Shown: positions 41,229-51,464, numbered from the stretch's first letter. The stretch is 64,000 bases of DNA from Candidatus Chlorobium antarcticum (GCA_030765725.1 JAVCDF010000001.1:212837-276836); one strand, 5' to 3'. Made by a program: numbers and translations. The notes: generated by a model from the sequence alone, not told the origin.

Positions 41229-42278
41229 TTACGGCTTCAGAACCTCAGGGTTGCCCATCATCAACTCCTTCACCTGGGCGTGCACCTTGTCGAACAGCTC
41301 TTTGTCCTCGCTAAAAGCCTTCTTGACCGCCTCACGCCCCTGCCCGAGCTTATCGGGGCCATAACTGAACCATGAACCGGCCTTCTTTACCGCACCGAAC
41401 TCCACAGCAAGATCAATAAGTTCACCCATCATTGAAATACCCTCGCCATACAGAATGTCAAATTCAGCAATCCTGAAGGGAGGCGCGACCTTGTTCTTCA
41501 CCACCTTCACCTTCGTGCGGTTGCCTATAATGGCATCGCCATCCTTCAGCTGTGCGATTCTGCGGATATCCAGACGGACCGAAGAATAGAACTTCAGCGC
41601 CTTGCCGCCGGTAGTCGTTTCCGGACTGCCGTACATCACCCCAATCCTGTCGCGAAGCTGGTTGATGAAAATGCATGAACAGCTTGACTTTGAAATAGCT
41701 CCAGTCAGCTTGCGAAGCGCTTGGCTCATCAAACGAGCCTGCAGACCCACAACCGCGTCGCCCATCTCCCCCTCAAGCTCAGCCTGAGGCACAAGAGCGG
41801 CAACCGAGTCAACCGCAACAACATCAACTGCGCCGCTTCTGACCAGCGTTTCAACAATAGATAGTGCCTGCTCGCCCGATTCCGGCTGGCTGATAAGCAA
41901 GGCGTTAATGTCAACACCAAGCCTGCGAGCATAAGAAGGATCAAACGCATGCTCGGCGTCCACAATGGCGGCAATGCCGCCGGCCTTCTGTGCTTCGGCA
42001 ATAACATGAAGGGCAAGCGTGGTTTTTCCGGACGATTCCGGCCCGTAGATTTCCGTCACCCGTCCACGAGGCAGGCCACCCACACCAAGTGCGAAATCAA
42101 GCGTCATGGAGCCAGTTGAGATAGACTGCACCTTCATCACCGCCGAATCATCGCCAAGACGCATAATCGCACCCTTGCCGAACTGTTTCTCAAGAGAGTC
42201 AACCGCAAGTTCAAGCTGCTTAAGTTTTGCCGAATCAATGCCCGAAGCCTTTTTTTCTTTTTTGCTGGTAGTATCCAT
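41229..42278 (-). CDS. recA: Recombinase RecA
   Basis: 349-residue strand-exchange ATPase. Walker [10 protein letters not shown] at residues 79-87, Walker [15 protein letters not shown], and the ssDNA-loop region with [22 protein letters not shown]-terminal tail is short and moderately acidic. Upstream gene of the recA-dus-asd group. I do not see a clear SOS box upstream, but I did not evaluate it thoroughly. Confidence 0.98.
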   Translation of the reverse strand: MDTTSKKEKKASGIDSAKLKQLELAVDSLEKQFGKGAIMRLGDDSAVMKVQSISTGSMTLDFALGVGGLPRGRVTEIYGPESSGKTTLALHVIAEAQKAGGIAAIVDAEHAFDPSYARRLGVDINALLISQPESGEQALSIVETLVRSGAVDVVAVDSVAALVPQAELEGEMGDAVVGLQARLMSQALRKLTGAISKSSCSCIFINQLRDRIGVMYGSPETTTGGKALKFYSSVRLDIRRIAQLKDGDAIIGNRTKVKVVKNKVAPPFRIAEFDILYGEGISMMGELIDLAVEFGAVKKAGSWFSYGPDKLGQGREAVKKAFSEDKELFDKVHAQVKELMMGNPEVLKP

Positions 42279-42318
42279 AGTGCATTTGGGGTATAGGTAT
42301 CAAAAAAAATCCGGCTCG

Positions 42319-43308
42319 TCAGGTTACTGCACTCACAAGGCTCTCTTCAAGCGGCCGGTAATTGACCTGAAGTTCCTCTATTGAAAGACTATTGCTGTAT
42401 GACAGCGGTCGTGAAGCAAGGCCGATACTCTCAAAGCTTATGAAAGAGGAGCGGTTGAACAGCAGTGAATACAGTTCACCACCGGCACCGGCAACGAGCC
42501 CGGCCAACCGGGGCAGAGGAAACGCTTTTCTTCCGGCGCTTCCATGAAGATCACCGATACGCTCAAAAAGCTCACTGAAAAGAAGGTTGTGACCAACCAC
42601 AAGATACCTTTCTCCCGACCTCCCTTTCCTCCATCCTGCAACAAGCGCATCAGCAACATCACGAACATCAACAAAACCGGTTCCGCCTGTTGGGAAAACC
42701 GGCACAAGCCCTTTATGAACCATGCGGAGCACATCATTGGATGAACTGAGCGAAGCCGGGTTCAGCGGATCGCGACCAATCACAACACCGGGACTGATGG
42801 TCACAACTTCCAGACCTTCGGCAACACCGCGAAGCCCCTCCAATTCAGCGAGATGCTTCGACTCCGCATAACCGTTCCGATGCTGCCAATCCTGAAACGA
42901 AGAAGCCTCAGTCACCATGGAGCCATCCTCCGGAACCCCTGCAGCGGCAATGGAGCTGGTCATCGCCAACCGTCGCACCCCACTTTGCAGACAGGCATTG
43001 ACCACGCTGGCGCTGCCAGCGGTATTGATGGCATAGAGCACATTGCGGAAATGACGGGCATAGGAGATAAGTCCCGCACAGTGAAACACGGTGTCGGCAC
43101 CGCTGAATGCATCGTTCAAAGCAAGCTGGTCGCCGATATCGGCCCGAACAACCTCCACAGGAAGCCCGTCCAGAAACCCGCACTCCGAACTCTCCCGTGC
43201 AACCACCCGGAGACGAACCTCATCAGGAAAGCCCGACAAAAGCGACAGAAGCAGCTGAGAGCCTATATAGCCGGTGGCACCGGTAATGACAACTGTCGAA
43301 ACGGGCAT
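42319..43308 (-). CDS. NAD-dependent epimerase/dehydratase (extended SDR)
   Basis: 329 residues. Rossmann loop ITGATGYIGSQLL from residue 8; active-site tyrosine-lysine in NGYAESKHLAE; VVTISPGVVIGRD typical of dihydroflavonol-reductase/3-beta-HSD-like subgroup. Substrate unknown. The 41-nt gap to recA and shared strand make co-transcription with recA possible. Confidence 0.85.
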   Translation of the reverse strand: MPVSTVVITGATGYIGSQLLLSLLSGFPDEVRLRVVARESSECGFLDGLPVEVVRADIGDQLALNDAFSGADTVFHCAGLISYARHFRNVLYAINTAGSASVVNACLQSGVRRLAMTSSIAAAGVPEDGSMVTEASSFQDWQHRNGYAESKHLAELEGLRGVAEGLEVVTISPGVVIGRDPLNPASLSSSNDVLRMVHKGLVPVFPTGGTGFVDVRDVADALVAGWRKGRSGERYLVVGHNLLFSELFERIGDLHGSAGRKAFPLPRLAGLVAGAGGELYSLLFNRSSFISFESIGLASRPLSYSNSLSIEELQVNYRPLEESLVSAVT

Positions 43309-43504
43309 AAAAACACCGAAAAATTATCGCAAGCATACTGAGACACAAGAACCAGTCTTTGTTTATCAATGTAGCAACTTTTTCCAAAACCCTCCGCCCC
43401 CAAATAGGGGGGAATTTAGGGGGAGAGCCCTGTCCACCTCTTTTTCATCGGGAGAGGAATAAAAAGTACATTGCCATTCAATTTATATCAGCTGAAAAGG
43501 AAAA
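43309..43504. other. Divergent intergenic region with C/G-run hairpin
   Basis: 196 bp between the epimerase gene and the M16 gene. A stretch CCCCC-AAATA-GGGGG (43397-43412), then another GGGGG (43419-43423), forms a potential hairpin. No open reading frame is supported. Confidence 0.5.
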
Positions 43505-44740
43505 ATGATTTTTGAAGAGGGAAAAATATCCAACGGGCTGCGTGTGGCGACCGACCGCATCCCCTCTGTGCAGAGCGTAACACTTGGTATTCTTGTTGAG
43601 GCAGGGTCGCGGGACGACCCTCGAGGGCGGGAAGGTCTGGCGCATTTCGTTGAGCATGCCGTTTTCAAGGGAACCGGGCGGCGCTCCTATCTCGACATTG
43701 CGCGCAATATTGAAAAAAACGGCGGGTATCTTGATGCATACACCACCAAGGAGCATATCTGCATCTTTTTCCGCTGCCTTACCCGACATCTGGAAACCTC
43801 TTTCGACCTGCTTGCCGACCTAGTATCCAACCCCATATTTCCTCCCGAAGAGATTGAGAAAGAAAAAGAAGTAGTGATTGAAGAGATCAGCAGCGTCAAT
43901 GATACGCCTGAAGAGCTTGTCTTTGAAGAGTTCGACCTGCGTTCCTTCCCCCGCCACCCCCTTGGCCAGCAGATACTCGGTACAGAGGAAAGCGTTGAGA
44001 ATATCTCAATCGACGATCTCAACCTGTTCATGCGGCACCACTTCGTACCCGAAAAAATGCTGGTCACCGCAACTGGTGATGTGGCGCACCATGAAATTCT
44101 TGAACTGACCGAACGCTTCCTTGGGGGACTCCGGGCGGCCCCGATCGATGCTCCTCTGCGCGCCCCATTTACGGCAAAGGATTACAGGCCGTTTCAGAAA
44201 AGTTTGAAAAAACGGATATCGCAATCTCAGATTGTGCTCGGAACCGTCATCTCCCGTCATGACCCGCTCCATTACAGCCTAATGGTTCTCAACTCAATGC
44301 TCGGCAACGGAATGAGCTCACTGCTCAACCTTGAACTGCGTGAAAAACGAGGCCTCGCCTATACCGCTTACTCCTCCCTCTCTTTTCTCGAAGACCTGAC
44401 GGCCCTGAATATCTATACAGGAACCGACACTGCCAAAACGGAGGCCACGCTGCAACTCATCAGCGAACTGCTCCAGAGTAGCGCCCTTTCTGACCCCGAC
44501 CCGGAAGAAATTGAAACGGCAAAATCGAAACTCCTTGGCTCACATATCATGGGCATGGAGAAAATGACACGCAGAATGTCGCATATGGCGGGCGACCTCT
44601 CCTATTTTGGCCACCATATCCCTCCCGAAGAAGCCGCTGCGACCATCGAAGCGGTTACCCCCAGCGAAGTGGCTCAGGCAGCCGACCTCATCCTGCATGA
44701 AGCGCCGATGTCGACCCTTGTCCATAAACCGTCCCGTTGA
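43505..44740 (+). CDS. M16-family zinc metallopeptidase
   Basis: 411 residues of the pitrilysin/mitochondrial processing peptidase family. Inverted zinc motif HFVEH with H47, E50 and H51 and the third ligand region VVIEEISSVNDTPEE are intact. Single-chain length, with no second inactive half. Starts MIFEEGKISNG with GAAAAGGAAA upstream. Substrate unknown; the CsmA tail removed by processing in chlorosomes makes proteases of this genome interesting, but no link is shown. Confidence 0.92.
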   Translation: MIFEEGKISNGLRVATDRIPSVQSVTLGILVEAGSRDDPRGREGLAHFVEHAVFKGTGRRSYLDIARNIEKNGGYLDAYTTKEHICIFFRCLTRHLETSFDLLADLVSNPIFPPEEIEKEKEVVIEEISSVNDTPEELVFEEFDLRSFPRHPLGQQILGTEESVENISIDDLNLFMRHHFVPEKMLVTATGDVAHHEILELTERFLGGLRAAPIDAPLRAPFTAKDYRPFQKSLKKRISQSQIVLGTVISRHDPLHYSLMVLNSMLGNGMSSLLNLELREKRGLAYTAYSSLSFLEDLTALNIYTGTDTAKTEATLQLISELLQSSALSDPDPEEIETAKSKLLGSHIMGMEKMTRRMSHMAGDLSYFGHHIPPEEAAATIEAVTPSEVAQAADLILHEAPMSTLVHKPSR

Positions 44741-44824
44741 GAAACGCTGGTTTTAAAATCCGGTATTAATTTTTATCTTTTACACTTTGCGTTTTTAACC
44801 TTGACCAACAAACCATAGAGAGCC

Positions 44825-46108
44825 TTGCAACAGAATATCAAGAACATCAGCGAAACCGAGCAGGAGCTTGAGATTATTTTTTCAGCGGAAGAATTTGCTC
44901 CCGAATACGCCAAGGAACTCGACGAGGCCAAAAAATCGATACAGATAAAGGGCTTCCGCAAGGGACACGCCCCGCTCAGCCTGATCAAAAAACTGGCAGG
45001 TCCTTCCATTGAGGCAACGATTGCCGAAAAAATGGCAGCAGAACATTTCGGCCCCATCATTGATGAAGCCAAAATAAAACCAGCAAGCCGGGCAGGAATC
45101 AAAGACTTCACCTTTGATCCTGAAAAACTGACCGTACTTCTCGGCTACGAGATACACCCAGAGTTCGAACTGAAAGACTTCAGCGGTTATAAGTTCAAAC
45201 GCGCCGTCTACACCATTGATGACGAAGCCGTCCAGAAAGAGATCAACATGATTCTTAAAGACCACGGGACCATGCTTACCGTTAACGAAGCGGCACAGGC
45301 CACAGATACTGTCATTGGCGATGTGGTCAAACTCAATGAGACAGGCGAAGAGGAAACGGACGGAAAAACCGAAAACCACCACTTCAACCTTGAATACCTT
45401 CCTGCAGACAACCCCTTCCGTAAAGCACTTGAAGGCCAGAAAGCCGGAGTGACCCTTACGGTTGAAACCCCCGGCAGAAACGAAGGCGACCTGCCTGCGA
45501 ATTTCAAAGTCACCATTGGTGAAATCAAAAGGATGGAACTTCCTGAACTGACCGATGAGCTTGTCAAGGAAATAACCGGCGAACGGTTTGAAAATGTTGC
45601 CGACTTCAGAGCCGATGTGCGCATCCAGCTTGAGGAGCACTTCAGCATGAAAACCGAAGAGGCGCTGACGGAAGCCATCTCAGCAAAACTGATTGAAGAG
45701 AACCCGGTTCCAACCCCGAAAGCGATGGTTGCATCGTTCTCGAACATGCTCATGGAAAATGCAAAACGCCAGATGGGAGGAAACTTCCCCAAGGCCTTTG
45801 ATACCGAACAGTTCGAGCTCGCCATGGTACCCAATGCCGAAAAGCATGCACAGTGGCTTATCATCAGCCAGAAAATCGGTGAAATGAACAATCTTGAAAT
45901 CGGCGAAGAAGAGATTAAGGCATTTGCAGAAAAAGAGGCAGCGAAAAACACCGCAATGAATGCTGAGGAGCTCATGAAAACCTACATGTCCGCAGAGTTC
46001 CGCGACTACATTACCGACAGCATCACCAAAGAGAAGATCTACGACATCATCAGGGAGAAGGTCACCATCACCGATGAACCGACACCCGTTCCCGAACACA
46101 AGGGCTAA
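44825..46108 (+). CDS. tig: Trigger factor
   Basis: Ribosome-associated folding chaperone, 427 residues. The TTG start gives MQQNIKNISETEQELE, and the ribosome-docking loop GFRKGHAPLSLIKK follows near residue 40, matching the family; no ATG is available nearer. The PPIase domain (ATDTVIGDVVKLNE...) is in the middle and the C-terminal helical arms follow. It is followed by a strong terminator. Confidence 0.95.
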   Translation: MQQNIKNISETEQELEIIFSAEEFAPEYAKELDEAKKSIQIKGFRKGHAPLSLIKKLAGPSIEATIAEKMAAEHFGPIIDEAKIKPASRAGIKDFTFDPEKLTVLLGYEIHPEFELKDFSGYKFKRAVYTIDDEAVQKEINMILKDHGTMLTVNEAAQATDTVIGDVVKLNETGEEETDGKTENHHFNLEYLPADNPFRKALEGQKAGVTLTVETPGRNEGDLPANFKVTIGEIKRMELPELTDELVKEITGERFENVADFRADVRIQLEEHFSMKTEEALTEAISAKLIEENPVPTPKAMVASFSNMLMENAKRQMGGNFPKAFDTEQFELAMVPNAEKHAQWLIISQKIGEMNNLEIGEEEIKAFAEKEAAKNTAMNAEELMKTYMSAEFRDYITDSITKEKIYDIIREKVTITDEPTPVPEHKG

Positions 46109-46136
46109 GGTCGCTTTTTAGCGGAGGAATAATGAC

Positions 46137-46180
46137 AAAGGGCAGGCTCACCGCAAGGGAAAGCCTGCCCTTTGTGTTTT
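46137..46180 (+). terminator. Terminator of tig
   Basis: 12-bp perfect stem AAAGGGCAGGCT (46137-46148) and AGCCTGCCCTTT (46162-46173), followed by GTGTTTT. It faces the convergent acpS gene. Confidence 0.92.
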
Positions 46181-46208
46181 CAGAACCAATTCCCTTCTCA
46201 CCCCTCTC

Positions 46209-46571
46209 TTACCTCTCCTCAATAATGGCGGTTGCCACGGCTGAATGGCGATCGTGGGCAATGGAAATCTTCACAATGCAGCCCGAAGGAAAACAGTCAG
46301 AATCAAGAACTGTGACATAAGGCCGACCGCGACTGTCGTTGAGTACCTCAAAACTTTTCCAGAAAACACCTCCGGAAATTCCCGTGCCAAGAGCTTTCAC
46401 CACAGCCTCCTTAGCGGCAAACCTGCCAGCAATGCTGGCAACAGCCGAGGGCTTGGCAAGGCAGAGATCAATTTCAGGCGGAGTCAAGAACCGTTCGAGA
46501 AACTTTCTCCCATAACGGCCATAAGCCCTCTCAATCCTCTCCAGATCAACAATGTCTACTCCTATTTCCAT
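46209..46571 (-). CDS. acpS: Holo-acyl-carrier-protein synthase
   Basis: Transfers 4'-phosphopantetheine to acyl carrier protein. 120 residues. The metal-site start GVDIVDLERIERAYGRYG and the block FAAKEAVVKALGTGI (near 50) are intact. Ends with the AHDRHSAVATAIIEE tail. Downstream of nadC, with 7 nt between nadC's stop and the acpS start. Confidence 0.93.
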   Translation of the reverse strand: MEIGVDIVDLERIERAYGRYGRKFLERFLTPPEIDLCLAKPSAVASIAGRFAAKEAVVKALGTGISGGVFWKSFEVLNDSRGRPYVTVLDSDCFPSGCIVKISIAHDRHSAVATAIIEER

Positions 46572-46578
46572 TGGCCAC

Positions 46579-47463
46579 TCATTCTAGGGCTATAGTCATA
46601 GAAAGATCAAGTGCGCGGACGCTGTGCGTCAGTTCACCTACTGAAATAAAATCCACTCCCGTCTCGGCAACCTCTCGCACATTGTGGAGACTCATGTTGC
46701 CGGAAGCCTCAAGCTTAACCCTGTGCGGCATTGAGTGCACATACTCGACAGCCTCCTTCATGAGATCGAGGGAAAAATTATCAAGCAGAATCCTGTCCGG
46801 CCTTACAGCCAGAGCGCGGCTAAGTTCATCAAGTGAACGAACCTCCGCCTCAATTTTAACTTCAAGCTGATGCTTTTCGCGGAACATGCGGGCACGGCTC
46901 AGTGCCGGCCCGATACCGCCTGAAGCATCACTGTGATTGTCTTTAATGAGAATCATGTCGAAGAGACCGAACCGGTGGTTCACGCCTCCCCCTATCCTGA
47001 CCGCCTCCTTGTCGAAATACCTCAGTCCCGGCGCAGTTTTGCGTGTATCAAGAATGCTGGCTTCGGTATGCGCAACGCGGTCTACAAACGCCCTTGTTCT
47101 GGTGGCAATGCCCGACATGCGCTGCATAAAATTCAATGCTGTCCTTTCTCCAAGAAGAAGCGGAGCAAGCAGCCCGCTAACCTCCATAACCACCGTCCCC
47201 TTCTTCACCCGGTCCCCGTCCTCACAATGCATAACCACCAACAGTGATGGATCGCAGGCAGCAAACACCTGCCGGGCTGCCTCAAGGCCAGCCACAACCC
47301 CGTCCTCCTTGGCCCTTACTGCCGCGCTGCCCTTCTGCCCCTCCTCAATGGTTGCCATTGTGGTAATATCACCCGTATAGCGGTCCTCTTCAAGCGCAAG
47401 CATAATCGCCCGCGAACGGCATCCTTCATAAAAATCGCTGCAATCCTTCTGTGTCATAGTCAT
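46579..47463 (-). CDS. nadC: Nicotinate-nucleotide pyrophosphorylase (quinolinate phosphoribosyltransferase)
   Basis: Converts quinolinate and PRPP to nicotinate mononucleotide. 294 residues from the ATG at 47463 (MTMTQKDCSDFY). Motifs: EDRYTGDITTMA, ILDTRKTAPGLRYFDKEAVRIGGG, HRFGLFDMILIKDNH, LEASGNMSLHNVREVAETGVD. An upstream in-frame ATG at 47565 adds an implausible leader. nadA/nadB are not in the window. Confidence 0.94.
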   Translation of the reverse strand: MTMTQKDCSDFYEGCRSRAIMLALEEDRYTGDITTMATIEEGQKGSAAVRAKEDGVVAGLEAARQVFAACDPSLLVVMHCEDGDRVKKGTVVMEVSGLLAPLLLGERTALNFMQRMSGIATRTRAFVDRVAHTEASILDTRKTAPGLRYFDKEAVRIGGGVNHRFGLFDMILIKDNHSDASGGIGPALSRARMFREKHQLEVKIEAEVRSLDELSRALAVRPDRILLDNFSLDLMKEAVEYVHSMPHRVKLEASGNMSLHNVREVAETGVDFISVGELTHSVRALDLSMTIALE

Positions 47464-47685
47464 TCGTATTCTGTTGTAATGCTCATCGTCTCCCAATGGC
47501 AAAAATTCCCCCGTTTGCACAGGCAGGATAAAGTAACACTTTTTCCGCTCCCCGATGCTGTTCAAAATACCAGGTGAACAGCTCCTAATGTTTTTCGGCT
47601 GTCAAGTGCAACATTTCCCGGCAACATTGTTAGCTTTATAACATGCATCACGGCTACGAGGCCGCTCAACCTACTTCTCCCGATT

Positions 47686-48063
47686 ATGCCGAACCGAAAC
47701 AGTTCCTGCGTCCGTCTCTCAAACATGGTCTTTTATGCACATCACGGCGTCCTCAAAGAGGAACACCGGGTCGGGGCAAAGTATGAGGTGGATGTTGAGC
47801 TCACCTTCGACTTTACAGGCGCAGCACAGCACGACGACCTCACCCGGACCGTTGATTACGGCGCCGTCTACAGCCACATCCGCAAAGCCCTCACCATGAA
47901 GAAATACTTTCTCATTGAGGCGGCTTCTTTTGAGATAGCAAATGACCTACTCAGAGACTTTGAGATAGTTGATCAGGTCAGCGTCAGGGTACGCAAACGC
48001 AATCCTCCCGTTGACGGCATCTGCGACTATGCCGAGGCCGACTTCACCGTAGCCCGATCGTGA
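47686..48063 (+). CDS. folB: Dihydroneopterin aldolase
   Basis: Tetrahydrofolate biosynthesis. 125 residues; start region VRLSNMVFYAHHGVLKEEH and the EVDVELTFDFTGAAQ, TVDYGAVYSHI and VRVRKRNPPVDG blocks match. The stop TGA overlaps the start of folK, so the two consecutive folate steps are coupled. RBS is weak (CCCGATT before ATG). Confidence 0.92.
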   Translation: MPNRNSSCVRLSNMVFYAHHGVLKEEHRVGAKYEVDVELTFDFTGAAQHDDLTRTVDYGAVYSHIRKALTMKKYFLIEAASFEIANDLLRDFEIVDQVSVRVRKRNPPVDGICDYAEADFTVARS

Positions 48064-48590
48064 TGCCGATGGATCAGCACGCCGCATATATCGGAATTGG
48101 ATCGAACATTGGAGACCGATTCAGCCATCTGCAGGAAGCCCTTCGGAGGATGTCGGAACTGGAGGGGACAACCATTTCCGCCGCCTCCCGAATCTATGAA
48201 ACAGAGCCTGTCGGCGAAGAAGAGCAAAACCGGTTTTACAACGGCGTCGTCCTCATTAACACCGCGCTGGAGCCCGAAGATCTTCGTCGCTCTTGCAAAA
48301 AAATTGAACACGAACTCGGCAGACCCGAAACCTACCGTCGCTGGAGCCCGCGGGTCATTGACCTTGATTTGCTCCTTTACGACAACTGCACCATCAGCAC
48401 CGAAACGCTCAACATTCCCCACCCGGAACTGCACCGCCGCAAGTTTGTGCTGGTTCCACTGCTCGACACAGGCAACCCCATGCACCCCATCATGAAGAAA
48501 AGCGCCAGTGAACTTCTCGCCAGTTGCCCCGACCCATCAGTGCCAATCCGCATTCAGCAACAACTCGACATAAAAAAGGGCCACCCATAA
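48063..48590 (+). CDS. folK: 2-amino-4-hydroxy-6-hydroxymethyldihydropteridine pyrophosphokinase
   Basis: HPPK, next step after FolB. 175 residues. GIGSNIGDRFSHLQEAL and the family signature RWSPRVIDLDLLLYDN are present. The ATG at 48063 overlaps the folB TGA (ATGA form); a GTG at 48060 is an alternative. Confidence 0.93.
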   Translation: MPMDQHAAYIGIGSNIGDRFSHLQEALRRMSELEGTTISAASRIYETEPVGEEEQNRFYNGVVLINTALEPEDLRRSCKKIEHELGRPETYRRWSPRVIDLDLLLYDNCTISTETLNIPHPELHRRKFVLVPLLDTGNPMHPIMKKSASELLASCPDPSVPIRIQQQLDIKKGHP

Positions 48591-48642
48591 GGCAGCCCGT
48601 ATAGCTTTATTTGCAGGCGAAAGATCCTTGCCCGCCTATGGT

Positions 48643-49797
48643 TCAGTTCGCAAAGGTGATGTTCAGATTTCCTTCAGCAAAGTCCGCACCTTCAGTCTTC
48701 CTGCCCACCAGCACATTGGGAAGAATAATGCTTTTGCGGAAATTGTTGATATCCACCAGCAATTCATCGCCCTTGATGTTCACATTGAGCTTCGTCACCT
48801 CAACATTCGGAAGATAGAGGCTCAGTACATACTTGCCATCCACCTTCTCAAGCGTCTGCGTCCGATCATTGGTATAGAGCACCTCAGCCGGATTAAGATC
48901 TCCAAACATCTCTTTGCTCAATTCATGCAGCCGGTCGGCGTTTATAACCTCCGCCGTTGCCTGCTTGGCCCTGAAAATTGGTAGTGGGAAGAAACAGTTT
49001 TCAATAATGCGGAGATACTTGCTCTGAATATCAATAAGGCTCTGCAGGTAACTGTCGCCCGAACGCTCCGGAAGAATCTTGTTGACAATGGCAGCATCAA
49101 GCTTGTAACCGAAAAGGTTCAGATAGGTCTGGACACGAAGAGCCTCCTTGATGACCATGTTTTCCGGATTGAGAACAACCCTGAATGTGGTGACGCTCTT
49201 GTCCTGCAGCATGCCATGAAGCTCCTTCATGTGCTCGTTCACCTCGGGCATCAGGCGGAAGATGTTTTTCTTCGACATGAATTTTGAAATCAGCGGAGCC
49301 GCAAACCCGATAGCCTTTGACTGCCATCCGCCAATTTTTTCGGTGTACCATCCATACGACTCGGGCATACCGAGCAGGCGCATGGTCTCACCGGTAGGAG
49401 CCGCATCAACAATAACAACATCGTAATCGCCTGACTTGGCCGCCTTCCAGATATAACGGAGGCTGATCATCTCCTCCATGCCCGGCACAATAGCCAGTTC
49501 TTCGGCAACTATCTCATCGGCTCCGTCATGCATGAGAATTGAAGAAAAATAGGCATACAGTTCAGTCCAATTCTCCCTGATATCAGAAAGAACATTGACC
49601 TCCATAGCAAAGAGGTTTTTTTCAACCTCCAGCGGCACCGGACTCAGCTCTACGCTGAAGGCATCAGCAAGACTGTGAGCAACATCCGTACTCATGATAA
49701 GTACCCTTTTCCCGCTGCGGGCAATCGCGGTTGCCGTTGAAGCCGAAACCGTTGTTTTTCCAACGCCACCTTTGCCCAGATACAGAATAATTCTCAT
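48643..49797 (-). CDS. Get3/ArsA-like ATPase with C-terminal HSP20-like domain (copy 1)
   Basis: 384-residue single-domain ArsA/Get3-family ATPase. P-loop [12 protein letters not shown] (residues 6-17), switch motif [16 protein letters not shown] near 130, and a C-terminal beta domain of HSP20/alpha-crystallin type ([20 protein letters not shown]...). Only one ATP site, and I see no paired cysteines for arsenite. It is downstream of csmC-csmA and the PH-like gene, in the same direction. The family is involved in targeting tail-anchored proteins (Get3) or arsenite efflux (ArsA); here a role with chlorosome proteins is inferred from position only. Confidence 0.85.
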   Translation of the reverse strand: MRIILYLGKGGVGKTTVSASTATAIARSGKRVLIMSTDVAHSLADAFSVELSPVPLEVEKNLFAMEVNVLSDIRENWTELYAYFSSILMHDGADEIVAEELAIVPGMEEMISLRYIWKAAKSGDYDVVIVDAAPTGETMRLLGMPESYGWYTEKIGGWQSKAIGFAAPLISKFMSKKNIFRLMPEVNEHMKELHGMLQDKSVTTFRVVLNPENMVIKEALRVQTYLNLFGYKLDAAIVNKILPERSGDSYLQSLIDIQSKYLRIIENCFFPLPIFRAKQATAEVINADRLHELSKEMFGDLNPAEVLYTNDRTQTLEKVDGKYVLSLYLPNVEVTKLNVNIKGDELLVDINNFRKSIILPNVLVGRKTEGADFAEGNLNITFAN

Positions 49798-49865
49798 AAT
49801 ACTAACGAATCAATTAAAAGGAGAGGTATGCTTAAAACAACTATAGGAAACAGGTGAGTCTTTCT

Positions 49866-51206
49866 TCAGGAAGCAGGCTCATGACCGTCTTCCGGCAGTT
49901 GAGGTGAGGGATCTATGTCGTCATCCATTACACGAATTTTTTTTCTCTGTGCGGCGGGCTGAGTGCCTTCAAGAGGCTTGTCCATCTCCATCATATCCTT
50001 TACAAGCTCAGACACTCCATCCTCATCTGCCTGTATCTTTATTTTTTTTCGCGGTGTGGGGGGGGGACCAGCAGTGAAAACCGACTCCTGCTCCATCGCG
50101 CTTTTCACAACATCTCCCATCAGTTCATCATCACCCTCATCGTCCTTTATCGTAATCTTTTTTCTGCGTATAGTGCGGGAATCATCATCTCCATCCGCAC
50201 CAGCCTGCCGTGAGCCTGTACCCGAAACGCCACTTTTCTTCGGGCCGCCCATTCCACCGGAAGTCATTTTCACCACATTGCTAATGGTTCCAAGTACCCC
50301 GTCATTGCGAACAGCCGTTTTAATGGCCGTCATAACAAACTGCTCCGCCTGCGGGTTGCCGGCAATATTGGAAACAAGTTCATTCACAGCCGTAAGCACA
50401 GCAGCCACATCACCGGGAACATGCTGCAGATCTTTTTTCACCTGGTCGCGAAACTTGAAAGGAGCATCCCCGATGAGCCCCTTGATGCTGCTCAAAATTC
50501 CCTTGAGCGATTCTGGGTCACCAGGCAGCAAATTTTCAATCCCCTTCATGGCATCTGCCGGATTGAAAGGAGCGCCCGAGCCCGGAATGCCTTCAGGGGG
50601 CTGGTATCCAATGGAGGCCTTGTACTGCTCAAGAAGATCCTGCCCATAGCCAATTGAACTCTCCTGCCGGCCCTCAGCCGGAGGATCAAGAGCAATATTC
50701 AGCTGCCGGGGCGGACAAACATCCAGAGCCGCATTGTGCAATTCTGCCGCCAACTCATCAGGAATGGCGCTCCGATAACTGGCACCAAGAGCCGACTCAA
50801 TCATCGACTCCATAACCGTATGCAGTTTAACGATCAGCTCGGCCTCGCGCTTCTCCACCATATCAAAAATAACATAGACAGGCTCCTTGCCATCACGGCG
50901 AACCTTGAGGTTCAGTGTGGCAAAATCACCGTCCTTGTTTCTGCTGTTGAGGCTTACCGTGCTAAGATCGAACCGATCAAGATAATCCTTGCTGGCGCCT
51001 CGTGCCCAAAGATAGACCGACTTGTCGGAATAAATGAGATAGTCCTGAAACGCTATATTTCCAACCCGCTCCTGATGCGACTCGTAAAAAACACCATCAA
51101 AAAAAGCCAGCACATTCTCACCCGGCTCAACCATGTGTTTCTGAAAAAATTCCGCGACATCCGCAATTTCAGTCTGCCCGGATAAGTATAAAGTGATAGT
51201 AGCCAT
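49866..51206 (-). CDS. Uncharacterised chlorosome-cluster protein with PH-like N-terminus and repeated RKKI tail
   Basis: 446 residues, no known function. Residues ~25-140 have the strand pattern of bacterial PH-like domains (PGENVLAFFDGVFYES, DYLIYSDKSVYLWAR). The middle (200-310) is helical with glycine/proline-rich stretches. The tail has three spaced repeats, RRKKITIKDDEGDDELM (347 on), PRKKIKIQADEDGVSEL (385 on) and QRKKIRVMDDD (420 on), each a basic RKKI followed by an acidic patch. Start MATITLYL at 51206 is preferred; MESDY five codons upstream is possible. It lies between csmA and an ArsA-like ATPase. Confidence 0.7.
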   Translation of the reverse strand: MATITLYLSGQTEIADVAEFFQKHMVEPGENVLAFFDGVFYESHQERVGNIAFQDYLIYSDKSVYLWARGASKDYLDRFDLSTVSLNSRNKDGDFATLNLKVRRDGKEPVYVIFDMVEKREAELIVKLHTVMESMIESALGASYRSAIPDELAAELHNAALDVCPPRQLNIALDPPAEGRQESSIGYGQDLLEQYKASIGYQPPEGIPGSGAPFNPADAMKGIENLLPGDPESLKGILSSIKGLIGDAPFKFRDQVKKDLQHVPGDVAAVLTAVNELVSNIAGNPQAEQFVMTAIKTAVRNDGVLGTISNVVKMTSGGMGGPKKSGVSGTGSRQAGADGDDDSRTIRRKKITIKDDEGDDELMGDVVKSAMEQESVFTAGPPPTPRKKIKIQADEDGVSELVKDMMEMDKPLEGTQPAAQRKKIRVMDDDIDPSPQLPEDGHEPAS

Positions 51207-51397
51207 ATAATCCGATTCCAATAGCGTTTCGCTGTTATCAACCCGAATGATGCATAAACTTTAAAATAGAAAAACTAATAGAATTTACGCAACGCATGAG
51301 AACAGCCATAAAAAACAACCTGCCACAATTGAGCCTTCAGGCCCTGCGCTTAGGTTTAACCACATGAAAAGCGGAAAGAGGCGGGAAGAAGCCGAAA

Positions 51398-51442
51398 AGA
51401 AAAAAGGCAGTGCCAGCTAATAGCTGGCACTGCCTTTTTTCT
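51398..51442 (-). terminator. Terminator of csmA
   Basis: 22-bp perfect palindrome arms (51398-51419 and 51421-51442) with one-base centre; ends with a T-run in the - direction (51398-51406 read as TTTTTT...). It separates csmA from the PH-like gene, so downstream genes depend on readthrough or their own promoter. Confidence 0.92.
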
Positions 51443-51464
51443 AAAACATACTGAGAGTTATCGC

